A stretch of 64,000 bases of DNA from Agromyces allii (GTDB lineage Bacteria > Actinomycetota > Actinomycetes > Actinomycetales > Microbacteriaceae), in the NCBI RefSeq assembly GCF_009749385.1, contig NZ_WBIN01000010.1:1-64000 (forward strand), read 5' to 3'. Below are positions 41,443 to 50,110 of this stretch, piece after piece (positions within the stretch are counted from its first letter, which is position 1; each line of letters begins with the position of its first letter). The translations under genes and the position numbers were made by a program. The notes below the pieces were generated by a model. It was not told where the DNA came from. It made no database searches and saw only the letters and a list, made by a program, of their open reading frames with translations.

Positions 41443-42966
41443 ATGTCCGTCGAACCAGCCAAGCCGACCGACCTCGGCGACGGCGATCACCTCGAAGTCC
41501 TCGGCTATCAGGACTCGTTCAATCGCTCGATGAGCCTGTGGGCGAACTTCGCCCTCGGCTTCACCTACCTCTCCCCCCTGGTGGGCGTCTACTCGCTCTT
41601 CGCGGTCGCCCTCTCGATCGGCGGCCCGCCCTCGATCTGGTGGATCGTGATCGTCGGCGCCGGGCAGCTGCTCGTCTCGCTCGTGTTCGGCGAGGTCGTC
41701 TCGCAGTACCCGATCCACGGCGGCATCTACCCGTGGGCCCGCCGCCTGTGGGGTCGGCGCTACGCGTGGATGGCCGCATGGGTCTACATCTGGGCCATGA
41801 TCGTCACGATCACCGCCGTGGCCGGTTACGGATCGGGCTTCGTCGCGAGCCTCATCGGCATCACCTCGACCCCCGAGTCGACGCTCGCGATCACGCTCGG
41901 CCTGCTCGTGATAGCCCTGATCTTCAACTTCACGGGCACGAAGACCCTCGCCCGCGTCGCGCAGATCGGCCTCGCGGCCGAGCTCATCGGCGTCATCGGC
42001 GTCGGCCTCTACCTGCTGATCTTCCAGCGCAAGCAGGAGTTCAGCGTCTTCTTCGACACCATGAACGTGCAGGGCGACGGCTCGTACGCGACCGCGTTCA
42101 TCGGTTCGGCCATCGCCGGCCTCTTCCTCTTCTACGGCTTCGAGGCCTGCGGGGATGTCGCGGAAGAGGTCGAGAACCCCGGTCGCCGAATCCCCAAGGC
42201 GATGATCCTGACGATCCTCGTGGGCGGCGTCTCGGCGCTGTTCTCGTTCGGCGGCTACGTGCTCGCAGCGCCCGACCTCGCGTCGATCGTCTCCGGTGAA
42301 GACGCGGACCCGATTCCGGGCATCCTCGAGGCCACGCTCGGCACGGTCGGCGCCAAGATCTTCCTCGTCGTCGCCGTGCTCGCGTTCATCTCGTGCGTAC
42401 TGAGCCTGCAGGCCGCCGCCAGCCGCCTGCTCTACAGCTTCGCGCGCGACGGCATGATCCCGGGCCACCGCTGGCTCGCGAAGGTCAGCCCGAACACGAA
42501 GGTGCCGCGCAACGCGCTCATCGTCGCGTGCACCGTGCCCGCGATCATCACGGTGTTCATCTACGTGAACCCCGCGATCACGCTGCCCGTCACCGCGTTC
42601 GCCGTGCTCGGCATCTACATCGCGTTCCAGATGGTCGTGCTCGGCGCCCTCCGTCAGCGCCTGCGCGGCTGGAAGCCCGCCGGCACGTTCTCGCTCGGTG
42701 CCGCGGGCATCGTGGTCAACGTGCTCGCCCTCGCCTACGGCCTGTTCGCGATCTGGCTGCTCGCCACGCCCGGCTCCTCCGGCGACGTCGTGGCCGACTA
42801 CGCGGTCTGGATCGGACTCGGCGTCGTGCTCGTCTCGGGCCTCGCGTACCTGTTCATCGCGCGCCCCGACCGCAAGTCCGACGCCCCCGCGGGCGATGCG
42901 ATCGAGGTCGCCGAGCGCCTGACCGCGCGTCGCGCCGAGACCGCGTCGATGGCGAAGGTCGACTGA
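41443..42966 (+). CDS. APC-superfamily amino acid/amine permease
   Basis: 507 residues with about twelve transmembrane helices. The first helix region reads MSLWANFALGFTYLSPLVGVYSLF, and the loop PIHGGIYPWARRLWGRRYAWMAAW is typical of APC transporters for amino acids, GABA or choline-like amines. GAFEACGDVAEE-like signature residues appear as FYGFEACGDVAEEVENPGR in helix 6. AAAGG precedes the ATG by 6-10 bases, and a TATGCT box lies about 80 bases upstream. Its position among amine-oxidising genes suggests an amine or omega-amino-acid substrate, which is inferred. Confidence 0.88.
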   Translation: MSVEPAKPTDLGDGDHLEVLGYQDSFNRSMSLWANFALGFTYLSPLVGVYSLFAVALSIGGPPSIWWIVIVGAGQLLVSLVFGEVVSQYPIHGGIYPWARRLWGRRYAWMAAWVYIWAMIVTITAVAGYGSGFVASLIGITSTPESTLAITLGLLVIALIFNFTGTKTLARVAQIGLAAELIGVIGVGLYLLIFQRKQEFSVFFDTMNVQGDGSYATAFIGSAIAGLFLFYGFEACGDVAEEVENPGRRIPKAMILTILVGGVSALFSFGGYVLAAPDLASIVSGEDADPIPGILEATLGTVGAKIFLVVAVLAFISCVLSLQAAASRLLYSFARDGMIPGHRWLAKVSPNTKVPRNALIVACTVPAIITVFIYVNPAITLPVTAFAVLGIYIAFQMVVLGALRQRLRGWKPAGTFSLGAAGIVVNVLALAYGLFAIWLLATPGSSGDVVADYAVWIGLGVVLVSGLAYLFIARPDRKSDAPAGDAIEVAERLTARRAETASMAKVD

Positions 42967-43009
42967 CCCGCCTCACCGCGCCCGAACCGGGCTCGCCGAG
43001 CAGAGCGAG

Positions 43010-43045
43010 CGGATGCCGCCCCGGAACGTCTCGGGGCGGCATCCG
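43010..43045. terminator. Bidirectional hairpin terminator with CGGATGCCG arms
   Basis: CGGATGCCGCCCCG (43010-43023) pairs perfectly with 43032-43045 across an 8-base loop. It lies between the converging permease (ends 42966) and DUF1801 gene (ends 43056). Confidence 0.75.
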
Positions 43046-43055
43046 TCGTCTGATC

Positions 43056-43421
43056 TCAGCGCTTCTTGCGGTCGAGCTGAGCGTCGATCTCACCGCGACG
43101 CGTCTCGAAGATGAGGTGCAGCAGCTCGTCGGGGATCTGGTGCTGCGCCGTGAACTTCAGGGCGCCCTGCGACCAGTCGAATCCGTCGAGCTGCTCGCTG
43201 AGCGCGGGCAGCACCTTGCCGCTGAACGGGTAGAGGCCGAGGTGCGACTTCGCCTCGAGCGCGGCGACGAAGCCCTTGCCCCGATAGAGCAGCGCGGGCA
43301 TGCCGTAGCTCTCGCCCTCGGTGAGGTCGGGTGTCGCCTCGCGCGCGACGGCGTACACGCGTGAGAGCGCGGCCCGATTGCCGGCAGCCGCGCGCTCGAG
43401 ATGCGCGTCGATGATCCCCAT
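43056..43421 (-). CDS. DUF1801-family protein (YdhG-like)
   Basis: 121 residues from ATG 43421. The family pattern is visible: LTEGESYGMPALLYRGKGFVAALEAKSHLGLYPF, then ALKFTAQHQIPDELLHLIFETRRGEID. Related Bacillus proteins are described as iron chaperones, but the function in actinobacteria is untested. The start is probably leaderless: a CAGGAT box (43428-43433) lies 6 bases upstream on the minus strand. It is a single-gene unit ending at the CGGATGCCG hairpin. Confidence 0.8.
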   Translation of the reverse strand: MGIIDAHLERAAAGNRAALSRVYAVAREATPDLTEGESYGMPALLYRGKGFVAALEAKSHLGLYPFSGKVLPALSEQLDGFDWSQGALKFTAQHQIPDELLHLIFETRRGEIDAQLDRKKR

Positions 43422-43558
43422 GGCGGAATCCTGCCACCGGCGCCCCGCTTCGGCCAGCAGGTTTCGGCAACTTCGGTCCATCGGGCCCGCGAACTGGGGA
43501 CACGGAGCGCCCCGGCGACGCCCTCGGAACCAGCTCCGGCCCGCTGATCGCCGCCGGG

Positions 43559-43564
43559 TAGGGT
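43559..43564 (+). promoter_or_regulatory. -10 box TAGGGT for acylphosphatase
   Basis: TAGGGT, 6 bases, then ATG 43571, with no ribosome-binding site. Confidence 0.55.
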
Positions 43565-43570
43565 GGGCGG

Positions 43571-43843
43571 ATGATCCGTCGCCACGTCATCGTCTCGGGG
43601 CTCGTGCAGGGCGTCGGCTACCGCTATCTCGCGCGCAAGCACGCGCAACGGCTCGAGGTCACGGGCTGGGTGCGCAACCTCGCCGACGGCACGGTCGAGG
43701 TCGCCGCGCAGGGCGCGGAGCCCGCCGTGCTCGAACTGCTGCGCCGACTCGAACAGGGGCCACCCGACTCGCAGGTGTCGGGCATCGCCGTGACCGACCT
43801 CGAGCTGCGCGACGACGACGAGGGCTTCAGCATCGTGCGCTGA
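43571..43843 (+). CDS. acyP: Acylphosphatase
   Basis: 90 residues, the normal size. The signature VSGLVQGVGYRYLARKHA carries the catalytic Arg (position 20 in GYRY), and GWVRNLADGTVEVAAQG carries the catalytic Asn (position 38). The enzyme hydrolyses acyl phosphates such as acetyl phosphate or 1,3-bisphosphoglycerate in the cytosol. It is a single-gene unit with a leaderless start. A hairpin follows 69 bases downstream. Confidence 0.92.
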   Translation: MIRRHVIVSGLVQGVGYRYLARKHAQRLEVTGWVRNLADGTVEVAAQGAEPAVLELLRRLEQGPPDSQVSGIAVTDLELRDDDEGFSIVR

Positions 43844-43911
43844 GCCGGCCGCGCAAGCTGGGGGCGAATGGCACTGGACGGATGCCGCGACACGGCGCCC
43901 GGGTACGCGAA

Positions 43912-43939
43912 AGGGCCCACCGGCGAACCGGTGGGCCCT
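43912..43939. terminator. Hairpin terminator between acylphosphatase and rplA
   Basis: AGGGCCCACCGG (43912-43923) pairs perfectly with 43928-43939 around a CGAA tetraloop. It serves both converging units, including the ribosomal protein operon that ends at 43991. Confidence 0.8.
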
Positions 43940-43990
43940 CGCGTTCGTCATGCGACGCGTTGCCGCGTCAGACGGAGGAGTCTGCGCGAA

Positions 43991-44680
43991 TCAGATCGCG
44001 TTGACGTCGAGCGGGATGCCGGGGCCGAACGTGGTCGACACGGCGCCCTTCTGGATGTAGCGGCCCTTGGCGCTGGACGGCTTGAGACGGACGACCTCTT
44101 CGAGGGCGGCCTTCACGTTCTCGTCGAGCTGCTCAGCGGTGAACGAGGCCTTGCCGACGACGAAGTGCACGTTGGCGTGCTTGTCGACGCGGAACTCGAT
44201 CTTGCCGCCCTTGATGTCGGAGACGGCCTGGCCGACGTTCGGGGTCACGGTGCCGGTCTTGGGGTTCGGCATGAGACCACGCGGGCCGAGGACCTTGCCG
44301 AGACGACCGACCTGGCCCATGAGCTCGGGGGTCGAGACGGCGGAGTCGAACGAGGTGTAACCCGCAGCGACCTTCTCGATGAGCTCGGCGCCGCCGACCT
44401 CGTCTGCACCGGCTGCGATGGCTGCCTCGGCGGCGGGGCCGGTCGCGAACACGATGACGCGAGCGGTCTTGCCGGTGCCGTGGGGCAGGATGACGGTGCC
44501 GCGCACCATCTGGTCGGCCTTACGGGGGTCGACGCCGAGCTTCAGCGCGACCTCGACGGTCGAGTCGAACTTCGCCGAACCGGTCTCCTTCGCGAGCGCG
44601 ACGGCGTCGGTCGGGGTGTAGAAGGTGTCGGCCTTGATCTTCTCGGCCGCGGCCCGGTAGGCCTTGGACTTCTGTGCCAT
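43991..44680 (-). CDS. rplA: 50S ribosomal protein L1
   Basis: 229 residues, full length. Conserved segments include [44 protein letters not shown] and [18 protein letters not shown]. It binds 23S rRNA at the L1 stalk and in many bacteria represses its own operon by binding mRNA. ATG 44680 follows AAGGAG. It is the last gene of the tRNA-Trp-secE-nusG-rplK-rplA block. The 133-base spacer before it contains a perfect 16-bp palindrome. Confidence 0.98.
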   Translation of the reverse strand: MAQKSKAYRAAAEKIKADTFYTPTDAVALAKETGSAKFDSTVEVALKLGVDPRKADQMVRGTVILPHGTGKTARVIVFATGPAAEAAIAAGADEVGGAELIEKVAAGYTSFDSAVSTPELMGQVGRLGKVLGPRGLMPNPKTGTVTPNVGQAVSDIKGGKIEFRVDKHANVHFVVGKASFTAEQLDENVKAALEEVVRLKPSSAKGRYIQKGAVSTTFGPGIPLDVNAI

Positions 44681-44752
44681 GTTGGTTCTCCTTGGAGAGA
44701 GTGTGGTCATCGCGCCTGGCGGGCGCTGCCACGAGTGAAATTCTGAAGTGAC

Positions 44753-44768
44753 GGATGCCGCGGCATCC
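44753..44768. repeat. Perfect 16-bp palindrome in the rplK-rplA spacer
   Basis: GGATGCCGCGGCATCC is the repeat 9-mer fused to its own complement with no loop. In RNA it could not form a tight hairpin, so a DNA-level role or a dimeric protein site is more likely. It lies 73-88 bases before the L1 start on the minus strand. Confidence 0.7.
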
Positions 44769-44813
44769 CGTGCCGACCTGCGTCGCTGAGCGACGCGTCG
44801 ATCGGCGAGGCGA

Positions 44814-45242
44814 TTACTCGACCGTGATGCCCATCGAGCGGGCGGTGCCGGCGATGATCTTCGACGCGGCGTCGAGGTCGTTGGCGTTGAGGTCGACCAT
44901 CTTCGACTCGGCGATCTCGCGCACCTGCGCCTGGGTCAGCTTGCCGACCTTGGTGGTGTGCGGGACGCCCGAACCCTTTGCGACGCCGGCAGCCTTCTTG
45001 ATGAGCTCTGCGGCGGGCGGGGTCTTCAGGATGAAGGTGAAGGAGCGGTCCTCGTAGACGGTGATCTCAACGGGGATGACGTTGCCGCGCTGCGACTCGG
45101 TCTGCGCGTTGTACGCCTTGCAGAACTCCATGATGTTGACGCCGTGCTGACCCAGCGCCGGGCCGATGGGCGGGGCGGGGTTGGCGGCGCCGGCCTTGAT
45201 CTGAAGCTTGATCAGACCAGTGACCTTCTTCTTCGGTGCCAT
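44814..45242 (-). CDS. rplK: 50S ribosomal protein L11
   Basis: 142 residues, full length. The N-terminal domain reads [37 protein letters not shown], and the C-terminal rRNA-binding domain ends in [27 protein letters not shown]. It forms the GTPase-associated centre of the 50S subunit and is the thiopeptide target with 23S rRNA. AGAGAAA stands before ATG 45242, a weak site. It lies downstream of nusG with a hairpin and possible promoter between them. Confidence 0.98.
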   Translation of the reverse strand: MAPKKKVTGLIKLQIKAGAANPAPPIGPALGQHGVNIMEFCKAYNAQTESQRGNVIPVEITVYEDRSFTFILKTPPAAELIKKAAGVAKGSGVPHTTKVGKLTQAQVREIAESKMVDLNANDLDAASKIIAGTARSMGITVE

Positions 45243-45328
45243 GATTTCTCTCTTTCTGTTCGAACGCCCAAGTCCTGGGCACTCTCCCGCTCGACCGGCG
45301 GTTCCGGAGGGCGGTGGATCGTGGTGCT

Positions 45329-45372
45329 CACGCAGCACAACCCTCCGAGTATACCCGGAGGGTCGCTGCGTG
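45329..45372 (-). promoter_or_regulatory. Hairpin with TATACT in its loop between nusG and rplK
   Basis: An outer stem (45329-45336 with 45365-45372) and an inner stem (45340-45347 with 45356-45363) enclose an 8-base loop. On the minus strand the loop reads GGTATACT, a good -10 box (45353-45348). It could be the rplKA promoter or an attenuator between nusG and rplK. The -35 match is weak. Confidence 0.5.
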
Positions 45373-45395
45373 CAGCCTGTGAGGTTGTGAGCTCG

Positions 45396-46325
45396 CTAGA
45401 GCTTGGTGACCTGGTCGAAGCTGAGCTCGACCGGGGTCTCGCGCTCGAAGAGCGACACGAGCACCGTGAGCTTGCCGCTCTCGGGCTTGATCTCGCTGAT
45501 CGTGCCGGGCAGGCCCGCGAACGAGCCGTCCTTGATCGTGATGGTCTCGCCGATCTCGAAGTCGACCTCGGCCTGGATGGCGCGTGCCGCGCCGGTGGCC
45601 TGGCCGCCCTTCGCACCCTTGACGGGGGCGACGTCCTTGATCTCGACGAGGCTCTTCAGCATGCCGAAGGCCTCTTCGAAGCGCAGCGGTGCCGGGTTGT
45701 GGGCGTTGCCCACGAAGCCGGTGACGCCGGGAGTGTGGCGGATGACCGACCAGCTCTCCTCGTTCAGGTCCATGCGCACGAGCACGTAGCCGGGGATGCG
45801 CACGCGGGTGACCATCTTGCGCTGGCCGTTCTTGATCTCGACGACGTCTTCCATCGGGACTTCGACCTGGTAGATGTAGTCGGCCATGGCCATCGACTCG
45901 CGGCGCTGTTCGATGTTCGCCTTCACGCGGCGCTCGAAGCCCGCGTAGGAGTGGATGACGAACCACTTGCCCGGGAGGAAGCGCAGTTCGTTGCGGAACT
46001 CCTCGTAGGGGTCGTGCTCGGGCTCTTCGCTCTCTTCGATGACGGCCTCGAGTGCGGCGTCGGCCTCTTCGACCGAGTCGATGTCGAGCGCGTCGTCGAC
46101 GACGGCGTCGGCCTCGGGGTCGTTCGCCTCGGCGATGGCGTCGAGCACGGCATCGAGGTCGACGTCGTTTCCTTCGTCGTCGACGAGGTGGACGGCACGC
46201 TGCTCGGCGGGCTCGACCGACTGCTCGTCGTGCTCGAGCGAGTTGCCCTCCTGGGCCTCGTCGTCTTCGGCCGACTGCTCTGCGGCCGTGGCCCAGTCGA
46301 CGTCGTCGCGCTCAGTCTTTGCCAA
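45396..46325 (-). CDS. nusG: Transcription termination/antitermination factor NusG
   Basis: 309 residues. The NGN domain starts near residue 117 ([20 protein letters not shown]) and includes [31 protein letters not shown]. The C-terminal KOW domain reads [24 protein letters not shown]. The first 110 residues are a highly acidic Glu/Asp-rich extension, as is usual in actinobacterial NusG but absent in E. coli. It couples RNA polymerase to Rho and the ribosome. It follows secE by 62 bases. Confidence 0.97.
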   Translation of the reverse strand: MAKTERDDVDWATAAEQSAEDDEAQEGNSLEHDEQSVEPAEQRAVHLVDDEGNDVDLDAVLDAIAEANDPEADAVVDDALDIDSVEEADAALEAVIEESEEPEHDPYEEFRNELRFLPGKWFVIHSYAGFERRVKANIEQRRESMAMADYIYQVEVPMEDVVEIKNGQRKMVTRVRIPGYVLVRMDLNEESWSVIRHTPGVTGFVGNAHNPAPLRFEEAFGMLKSLVEIKDVAPVKGAKGGQATGAARAIQAEVDFEIGETITIKDGSFAGLPGTISEIKPESGKLTVLVSLFERETPVELSFDQVTKL

Positions 46326-46387
46326 TTTCTCGATTCCTTTTCTTGCGTGCGCCCTGCGACGCGCGGTTCTTCAGGACGAGTGGCTGA

Positions 46388-46663
46388 TCAGGCCCCTGTC
46401 GACCCGAAGACGTACAGCACTACCCATCCGAACACCGAGTCGAGTGCCCAGACGAGCGCCATCATGATGACGACGAACACGAGCACGACCACGGTGAAGC
46501 TGAAGAGTTCCTTGCGGGTCGGAGTGACGACCTTCTTCAACTCGGCGATGACCTGCCGGATGAACAGCGCGATCCGCGCGAAGGGGTTTCGCCGCGATGC
46601 GCGCTCGCGCTTCGCGTTGGCGACGACATCCTCGCTGGGTTCGTCGATGATCTTCCGGGCCAC
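46388..46663 (-). CDS. secE: Preprotein translocase subunit SecE
   Basis: 91 residues from GTG 46663, which has GAAAGG 9-14 bases upstream. An in-frame GTG at 46693 would start within 11 bases of the tRNA 3' end and is less likely. The protein has a charged N-terminus (RKIIDEPSEDVVANAKRERAS), the SecE signature FIRQVIAELKKVVTPTRKEL and one transmembrane helix (FSFTVVVLVFVVIMMALVWAL). It clamps SecY in the membrane. The gene lies 40 bases downstream of tRNA-Trp and leads into nusG. Confidence 0.95.
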   Translation of the reverse strand: MARKIIDEPSEDVVANAKRERASRRNPFARIALFIRQVIAELKKVVTPTRKELFSFTVVVLVFVVIMMALVWALDSVFGWVVLYVFGSTGA

Positions 46664-46703
46664 CTCGTACACCTTTCGTGGGCCGGCAATCACTGCCGGC
46701 TCG

Positions 46704-46776
46704 CAGGGCGGACAGGACTCGAACCTGCAACCTGCGGTTTTGGAGACCGCTGCTCTACCAATTGAGCCACCGCCCT
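46704..46776 (-). tRNA. tRNA-Trp (anticodon CCA)
   Basis: The minus strand folds into a full cloverleaf. The acceptor stem is AGGGCGG with CCGCCCT, the anticodon stem GCGGT/ACCGC carries loop CTCCAAA, and the T-arm contains GGTTCGAGTCC. The anticodon CCA is the complement of TGG at 46741-46743. The discriminator is G and no CCA is encoded, so it is added after transcription. It heads the secE-nusG-rplKA block. A 7-bp hairpin (46778-46794, CGGAGAC-GGA-GTCTCCG) adjoins its 5' end. Confidence 0.97.
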
Positions 46777-46886
46777 TCGGAGACGGAGTCTCCGAGGATC
46801 ACACCTTGTGACCGGCTTACCCTACTCGAAGTCCGAGGGAATTCGAGCATGGGGAAGCTTGGTCGTCGTGCGCAACCTCAGCAAGT

Positions 46887-49800
46887 TTAGGTGACGGATG
46901 CCCCACCGCCAAACCGGTGCTCTCTTCGGCCTCGCCAGGGTGCCGAGAGCGCCGCTCCGAGCACCACGACGACGAGGCCCGCGAGCATCGCCCACCACGC
47001 GGCATCCGTCGGGATGTCGAGGTAGACGGTGATGCCGAGGATGCGCGACAGGCCCCACGGCAGCAGCGCCATCTGGTCGTTCCACGCCGTGAGCGCGGCC
47101 TCGAGTCCGATGGCGGCGACGAGCCCGGCGACCGCCGCGATCGCCGCGCCGCACGCGGTCGTCACGACGCCGATCGCGCGCCGGGCGCCGGCGGACTGCG
47201 CGAGCGCCCACGCCGCCGCGACGATGACCCATGCGAACAGCGCGAACGCCACGGTCGAGTAGGCCGAGCGTGCGACGGGCTCCGTCCAGAACCCGAACCA
47301 GTAGCCGCCGGGCCCGGTGGGCGCGAGCGCGAACGAGAGCAGGGCGACGCGCAGCAGCACGGCTCCGGCGACGGATGCCGCGACGGAGGCGAAGGCGGCG
47401 CGCCCGCCGATCGCGCGGGCGAGGAGCAGCGCCACCGCCCCGAACACGAGCCACGCTCCGAGCGTCGCCACGAGGTGCGCGGGCGCCGCGAACCAGGTGA
47501 GGATGCACCGGCTCAGCACCAGCGCGGCGGCCGGGACCGCGACGAGCAGCACGCGCTCGGCGCGGCCCAGTGCGGCCGTCGCCTCCGCGGCCCGCCACGG
47601 CCGGGTGCCCGCGACCCACATCGCTCGCGCGAGGCGCGCGCCCCACCAGCGGGAGACGCGCTGCGAGCGCGCGGCGATGCCGTAGGCGATCCAGAGCAGC
47701 GTCAGGGCGAGCATCGCGACCGCCATCCACGCCATCGCCTGATCGCGGTCGGCCCGCTCCAGCCCGAGCTGCGCGGCCGTGAGGTTGTAGGCCGGGCGGT
47801 ACGGGTCGCCGGCGTAGTCGCGCTCGTGCGCGGCCGACGACTCGAGGAACGCGGCTCTCGCCGTCTGCCATGCGCCGTAGGCGGCGGCATCCTTCGTGTC
47901 GTGCCACTCGGCCTTGTGCAGCACCATGGCCCGGTAGTCGGCGAGCATCGCGAGCGTGCTGCGCTCGTACGCGAGCGACGCGACGAACGCATCGCGCAGC
48001 GCGGCGTCCTTCCACGTGGCGGCGTCGGTGCCGTCGATGAGCGCGTGCATGCGCTCGACCGCCTCGAGCGCCCTGGGGCCTCCGGCGATCGCCTCGTCGA
48101 GGTCGTCGCGGGCGATCGCGTAGATGACGTCGAGCGCGGCGCTGTCGCCGGTCGGGATGTCCCACTCGAAGATCCACATCATGGGCGGCGGTTCGAGGCC
48201 GATCGCCTCGACGCGGTGCTCGGCGTACGGGCCGATGTAGAGCCCGTCGGTGATCGCCTCGCGCGAGTCGGTCATGGCCTCGGTGATCGCCCGGACGGTG
48301 GCCGCGTCATCCGAGAACCATCGCCTGGCCCAGTCGGCGGTGACGGATGCCGCATCCAGCGACGGATCGCGGGCGAGGCGCACGGCCAGCTCGGTGTTCA
48401 GCTCTGCGAGCTGCCAGAAGCCCGCCTTCAGCTCGAGCGAGAGCGGACCGGCCCGCCACGGGCCGCCGTCCTGCGTCCACGTCCAGATGCCCTCGATGTT
48501 CGGGTTCGCCGCGAGCAGCTGCTGCAGGGCCTGGGAGTACAGGTCGCCGAGGTCGTTCGGCCACGCGCCGAAGTTCTCGAACTCGCGCCGGCTCTGGAAC
48601 TCGATGATGCGGCGCTGGTCGCCGACCTCGAGCGTGTCGTTGAACGGGAGGTGGCTGTAGAAGTCGCCGAGCGAGTACTTCGTCGAGACGATGAGCCGGT
48701 CGGAGTCGATGCCCTCGAACACGGCGCGGTACGAGTCCGGGTTCGTGTGCAGGTCGCCGACGGCGCCGACGCCGACCGTCCACGTGCGGAAGATCACCTC
48801 GCGGTCCGCCTGCTCGGCCTGGTCGAGCAGGGTCGTGAGCATGGCCTGCACGGCGTCGACGGTGGTCACGGCGAGCGCCGACCGGTAGTCCCAGTCGGGC
48901 AGGTCATAGACCTGACCGGCCTCGCCGATGCGGATCAGCACGCCGTCGATCGCGGGCATCTCGCGGTACAGCTCGTCGAGGCCGGCGGCGTAGACCTGCC
49001 AGAACTCGGGGTTCTCGGTGTCGAGACCCCCGAAGCGCTCGGTGAGGTACGCCTCGAGTGGCGTCGTGATCACGAGCATGTCGGTGCGCAGGAACACCTG
49101 CAGGCCGGCATCCTTCGCCTCCTGCCACATGGGTCCGAAGGCATCGCGCATGGCGAGGGCGCGCGCCACGTGCTCGTCGCCCGGCTCGTAGACCTCGGTG
49201 CCGTCGCCGACATCCGAGAAGGTCAGGTACTCGAGCAGGCCGGGCACGGCGATCGCCGTGTATCCCTCGGCGAGCAGGTGCGCCACGTAGGCCTCGAAGT
49301 CCACGCGGGCGATCGCGAGCGCGTCCTGGTCGATGTACGGCGCATCCGGCAGGATGACGTCCTCGAACGCCTTCGAGTTGTGCGAGTAGTCGTCGCCGGC
49401 CGCCCAGGCGGCCTCGTCGACCGTCACGCCGACCGCGCCGAGGTCGGCCATGCGGAACCCGAGCTCCGACTCGACGCGCTCGCCGAGGTGCTCGGCCGTC
49501 GAGCGGCCGTCGCGCACGGCCTGCGCGAGGTCGTAGACGCCCCGCACGGCGCCCGTCTCGCTCGCGGCGACGACGCGCAGTGCGTCGGGCGTGCCGTCGA
49601 GCGTGTACGCCTCGTCGGCCGGGTCGCCGTCGCCCGCCGAGACCGACAGCGTCGCCGTGCCGTCGGTGGTCGCGGCATCGGCCACCGCGGCCTCGAGCTC
49701 GCCGACGGCCGCATCCAGCCTCGGCGAACCCGGTGCGTCGATGCGCGTGAACGACGGCGGCGGCACGCTCGCCGCCGCGGGTGCCGCCTCGAGCGTCTCG

Positions 49801-49949
49801 ACCGGGATGTCGGCCGCCTCGGTGCGGATGCCGAGCGCATCGGTCAGCACGAAGGCGATGCCCGCGCCGAGCGCGAGCAGGATCAGGGCGGCGACCACGG
49901 CGAGCGCGGGCCGAGCGGGGCGCGTCATCGCGCCGGGGTGCTTCGTCAC
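46887..49949 (-). CDS. Large glycoside-hydrolase-like protein fused to a polytopic membrane domain
   Basis: 1020 residues from the leaderless GTG 49949. One transmembrane helix near residues 10-35 is followed by a roughly 650-residue outside domain. Its first part (TGAVRGVYDLAQAVRDGRS, ELGFRMADLGAVGV) resembles the N-terminal and TIM-barrel layout of GH67/GH20-type enzymes. Further segments are VLIRIGEAGQVYDLPDWDYRS, VIFRTWTVGVG, RLIVSTKYSLGDFY and GIWTWTQDGGPWRAGPLSLELKAGFW. About seven to eight helices (residues about 735-1005) end the chain. The catalytic acids cannot be fixed. Sugar-chain cleavage at the cell surface is a guess from fold likeness. It ends 110 bases from tRNA-Trp. Confidence 0.6.
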   Translation of the reverse strand: MTKHPGAMTRPARPALAVVAALILLALGAGIAFVLTDALGIRTEAADIPVETLEAAPAAASVPPPSFTRIDAPGSPRLDAAVGELEAAVADAATTDGTATLSVSAGDGDPADEAYTLDGTPDALRVVAASETGAVRGVYDLAQAVRDGRSTAEHLGERVESELGFRMADLGAVGVTVDEAAWAAGDDYSHNSKAFEDVILPDAPYIDQDALAIARVDFEAYVAHLLAEGYTAIAVPGLLEYLTFSDVGDGTEVYEPGDEHVARALAMRDAFGPMWQEAKDAGLQVFLRTDMLVITTPLEAYLTERFGGLDTENPEFWQVYAAGLDELYREMPAIDGVLIRIGEAGQVYDLPDWDYRSALAVTTVDAVQAMLTTLLDQAEQADREVIFRTWTVGVGAVGDLHTNPDSYRAVFEGIDSDRLIVSTKYSLGDFYSHLPFNDTLEVGDQRRIIEFQSRREFENFGAWPNDLGDLYSQALQQLLAANPNIEGIWTWTQDGGPWRAGPLSLELKAGFWQLAELNTELAVRLARDPSLDAASVTADWARRWFSDDAATVRAITEAMTDSREAITDGLYIGPYAEHRVEAIGLEPPPMMWIFEWDIPTGDSAALDVIYAIARDDLDEAIAGGPRALEAVERMHALIDGTDAATWKDAALRDAFVASLAYERSTLAMLADYRAMVLHKAEWHDTKDAAAYGAWQTARAAFLESSAAHERDYAGDPYRPAYNLTAAQLGLERADRDQAMAWMAVAMLALTLLWIAYGIAARSQRVSRWWGARLARAMWVAGTRPWRAAEATAALGRAERVLLVAVPAAALVLSRCILTWFAAPAHLVATLGAWLVFGAVALLLARAIGGRAAFASVAASVAGAVLLRVALLSFALAPTGPGGYWFGFWTEPVARSAYSTVAFALFAWVIVAAAWALAQSAGARRAIGVVTTACGAAIAAVAGLVAAIGLEAALTAWNDQMALLPWGLSRILGITVYLDIPTDAAWWAMLAGLVVVVLGAALSAPWRGRREHRFGGGASVT

Positions 49950-49955
49950 GCGCGG

Positions 49956-49961
49956 AGCATA
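49956..49961 (-). promoter_or_regulatory. -10 box TATGCT for the glycosidase-like gene
   Basis: On the minus strand TATGCT is followed by 6 bases and GTG 49949. No ribosome-binding site is seen. Confidence 0.5.
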
Positions 49962-50110
49962 CCCCGAAGTGGGTCGCGTGACCCACTCGTGATGTCCGCA
50001 CCCGACGGGCGCCGCCCCGCACCACCCGTAGATTGGGAGCGACGCCGAGGCGCGACATCCGCCCCTCAGCGCCACCGAACCGAAGCGCGACCGAACCGAA
50101 TGGGGGCTCG

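Noticed and set aside
46664-46693. Earlier GTG start for SecE at 46693
   Set aside because: It would place the start within 11 bases of the tRNA-Trp 3' end. GTG 46663 has a better ribosome-binding site and fits the family's N-terminus.
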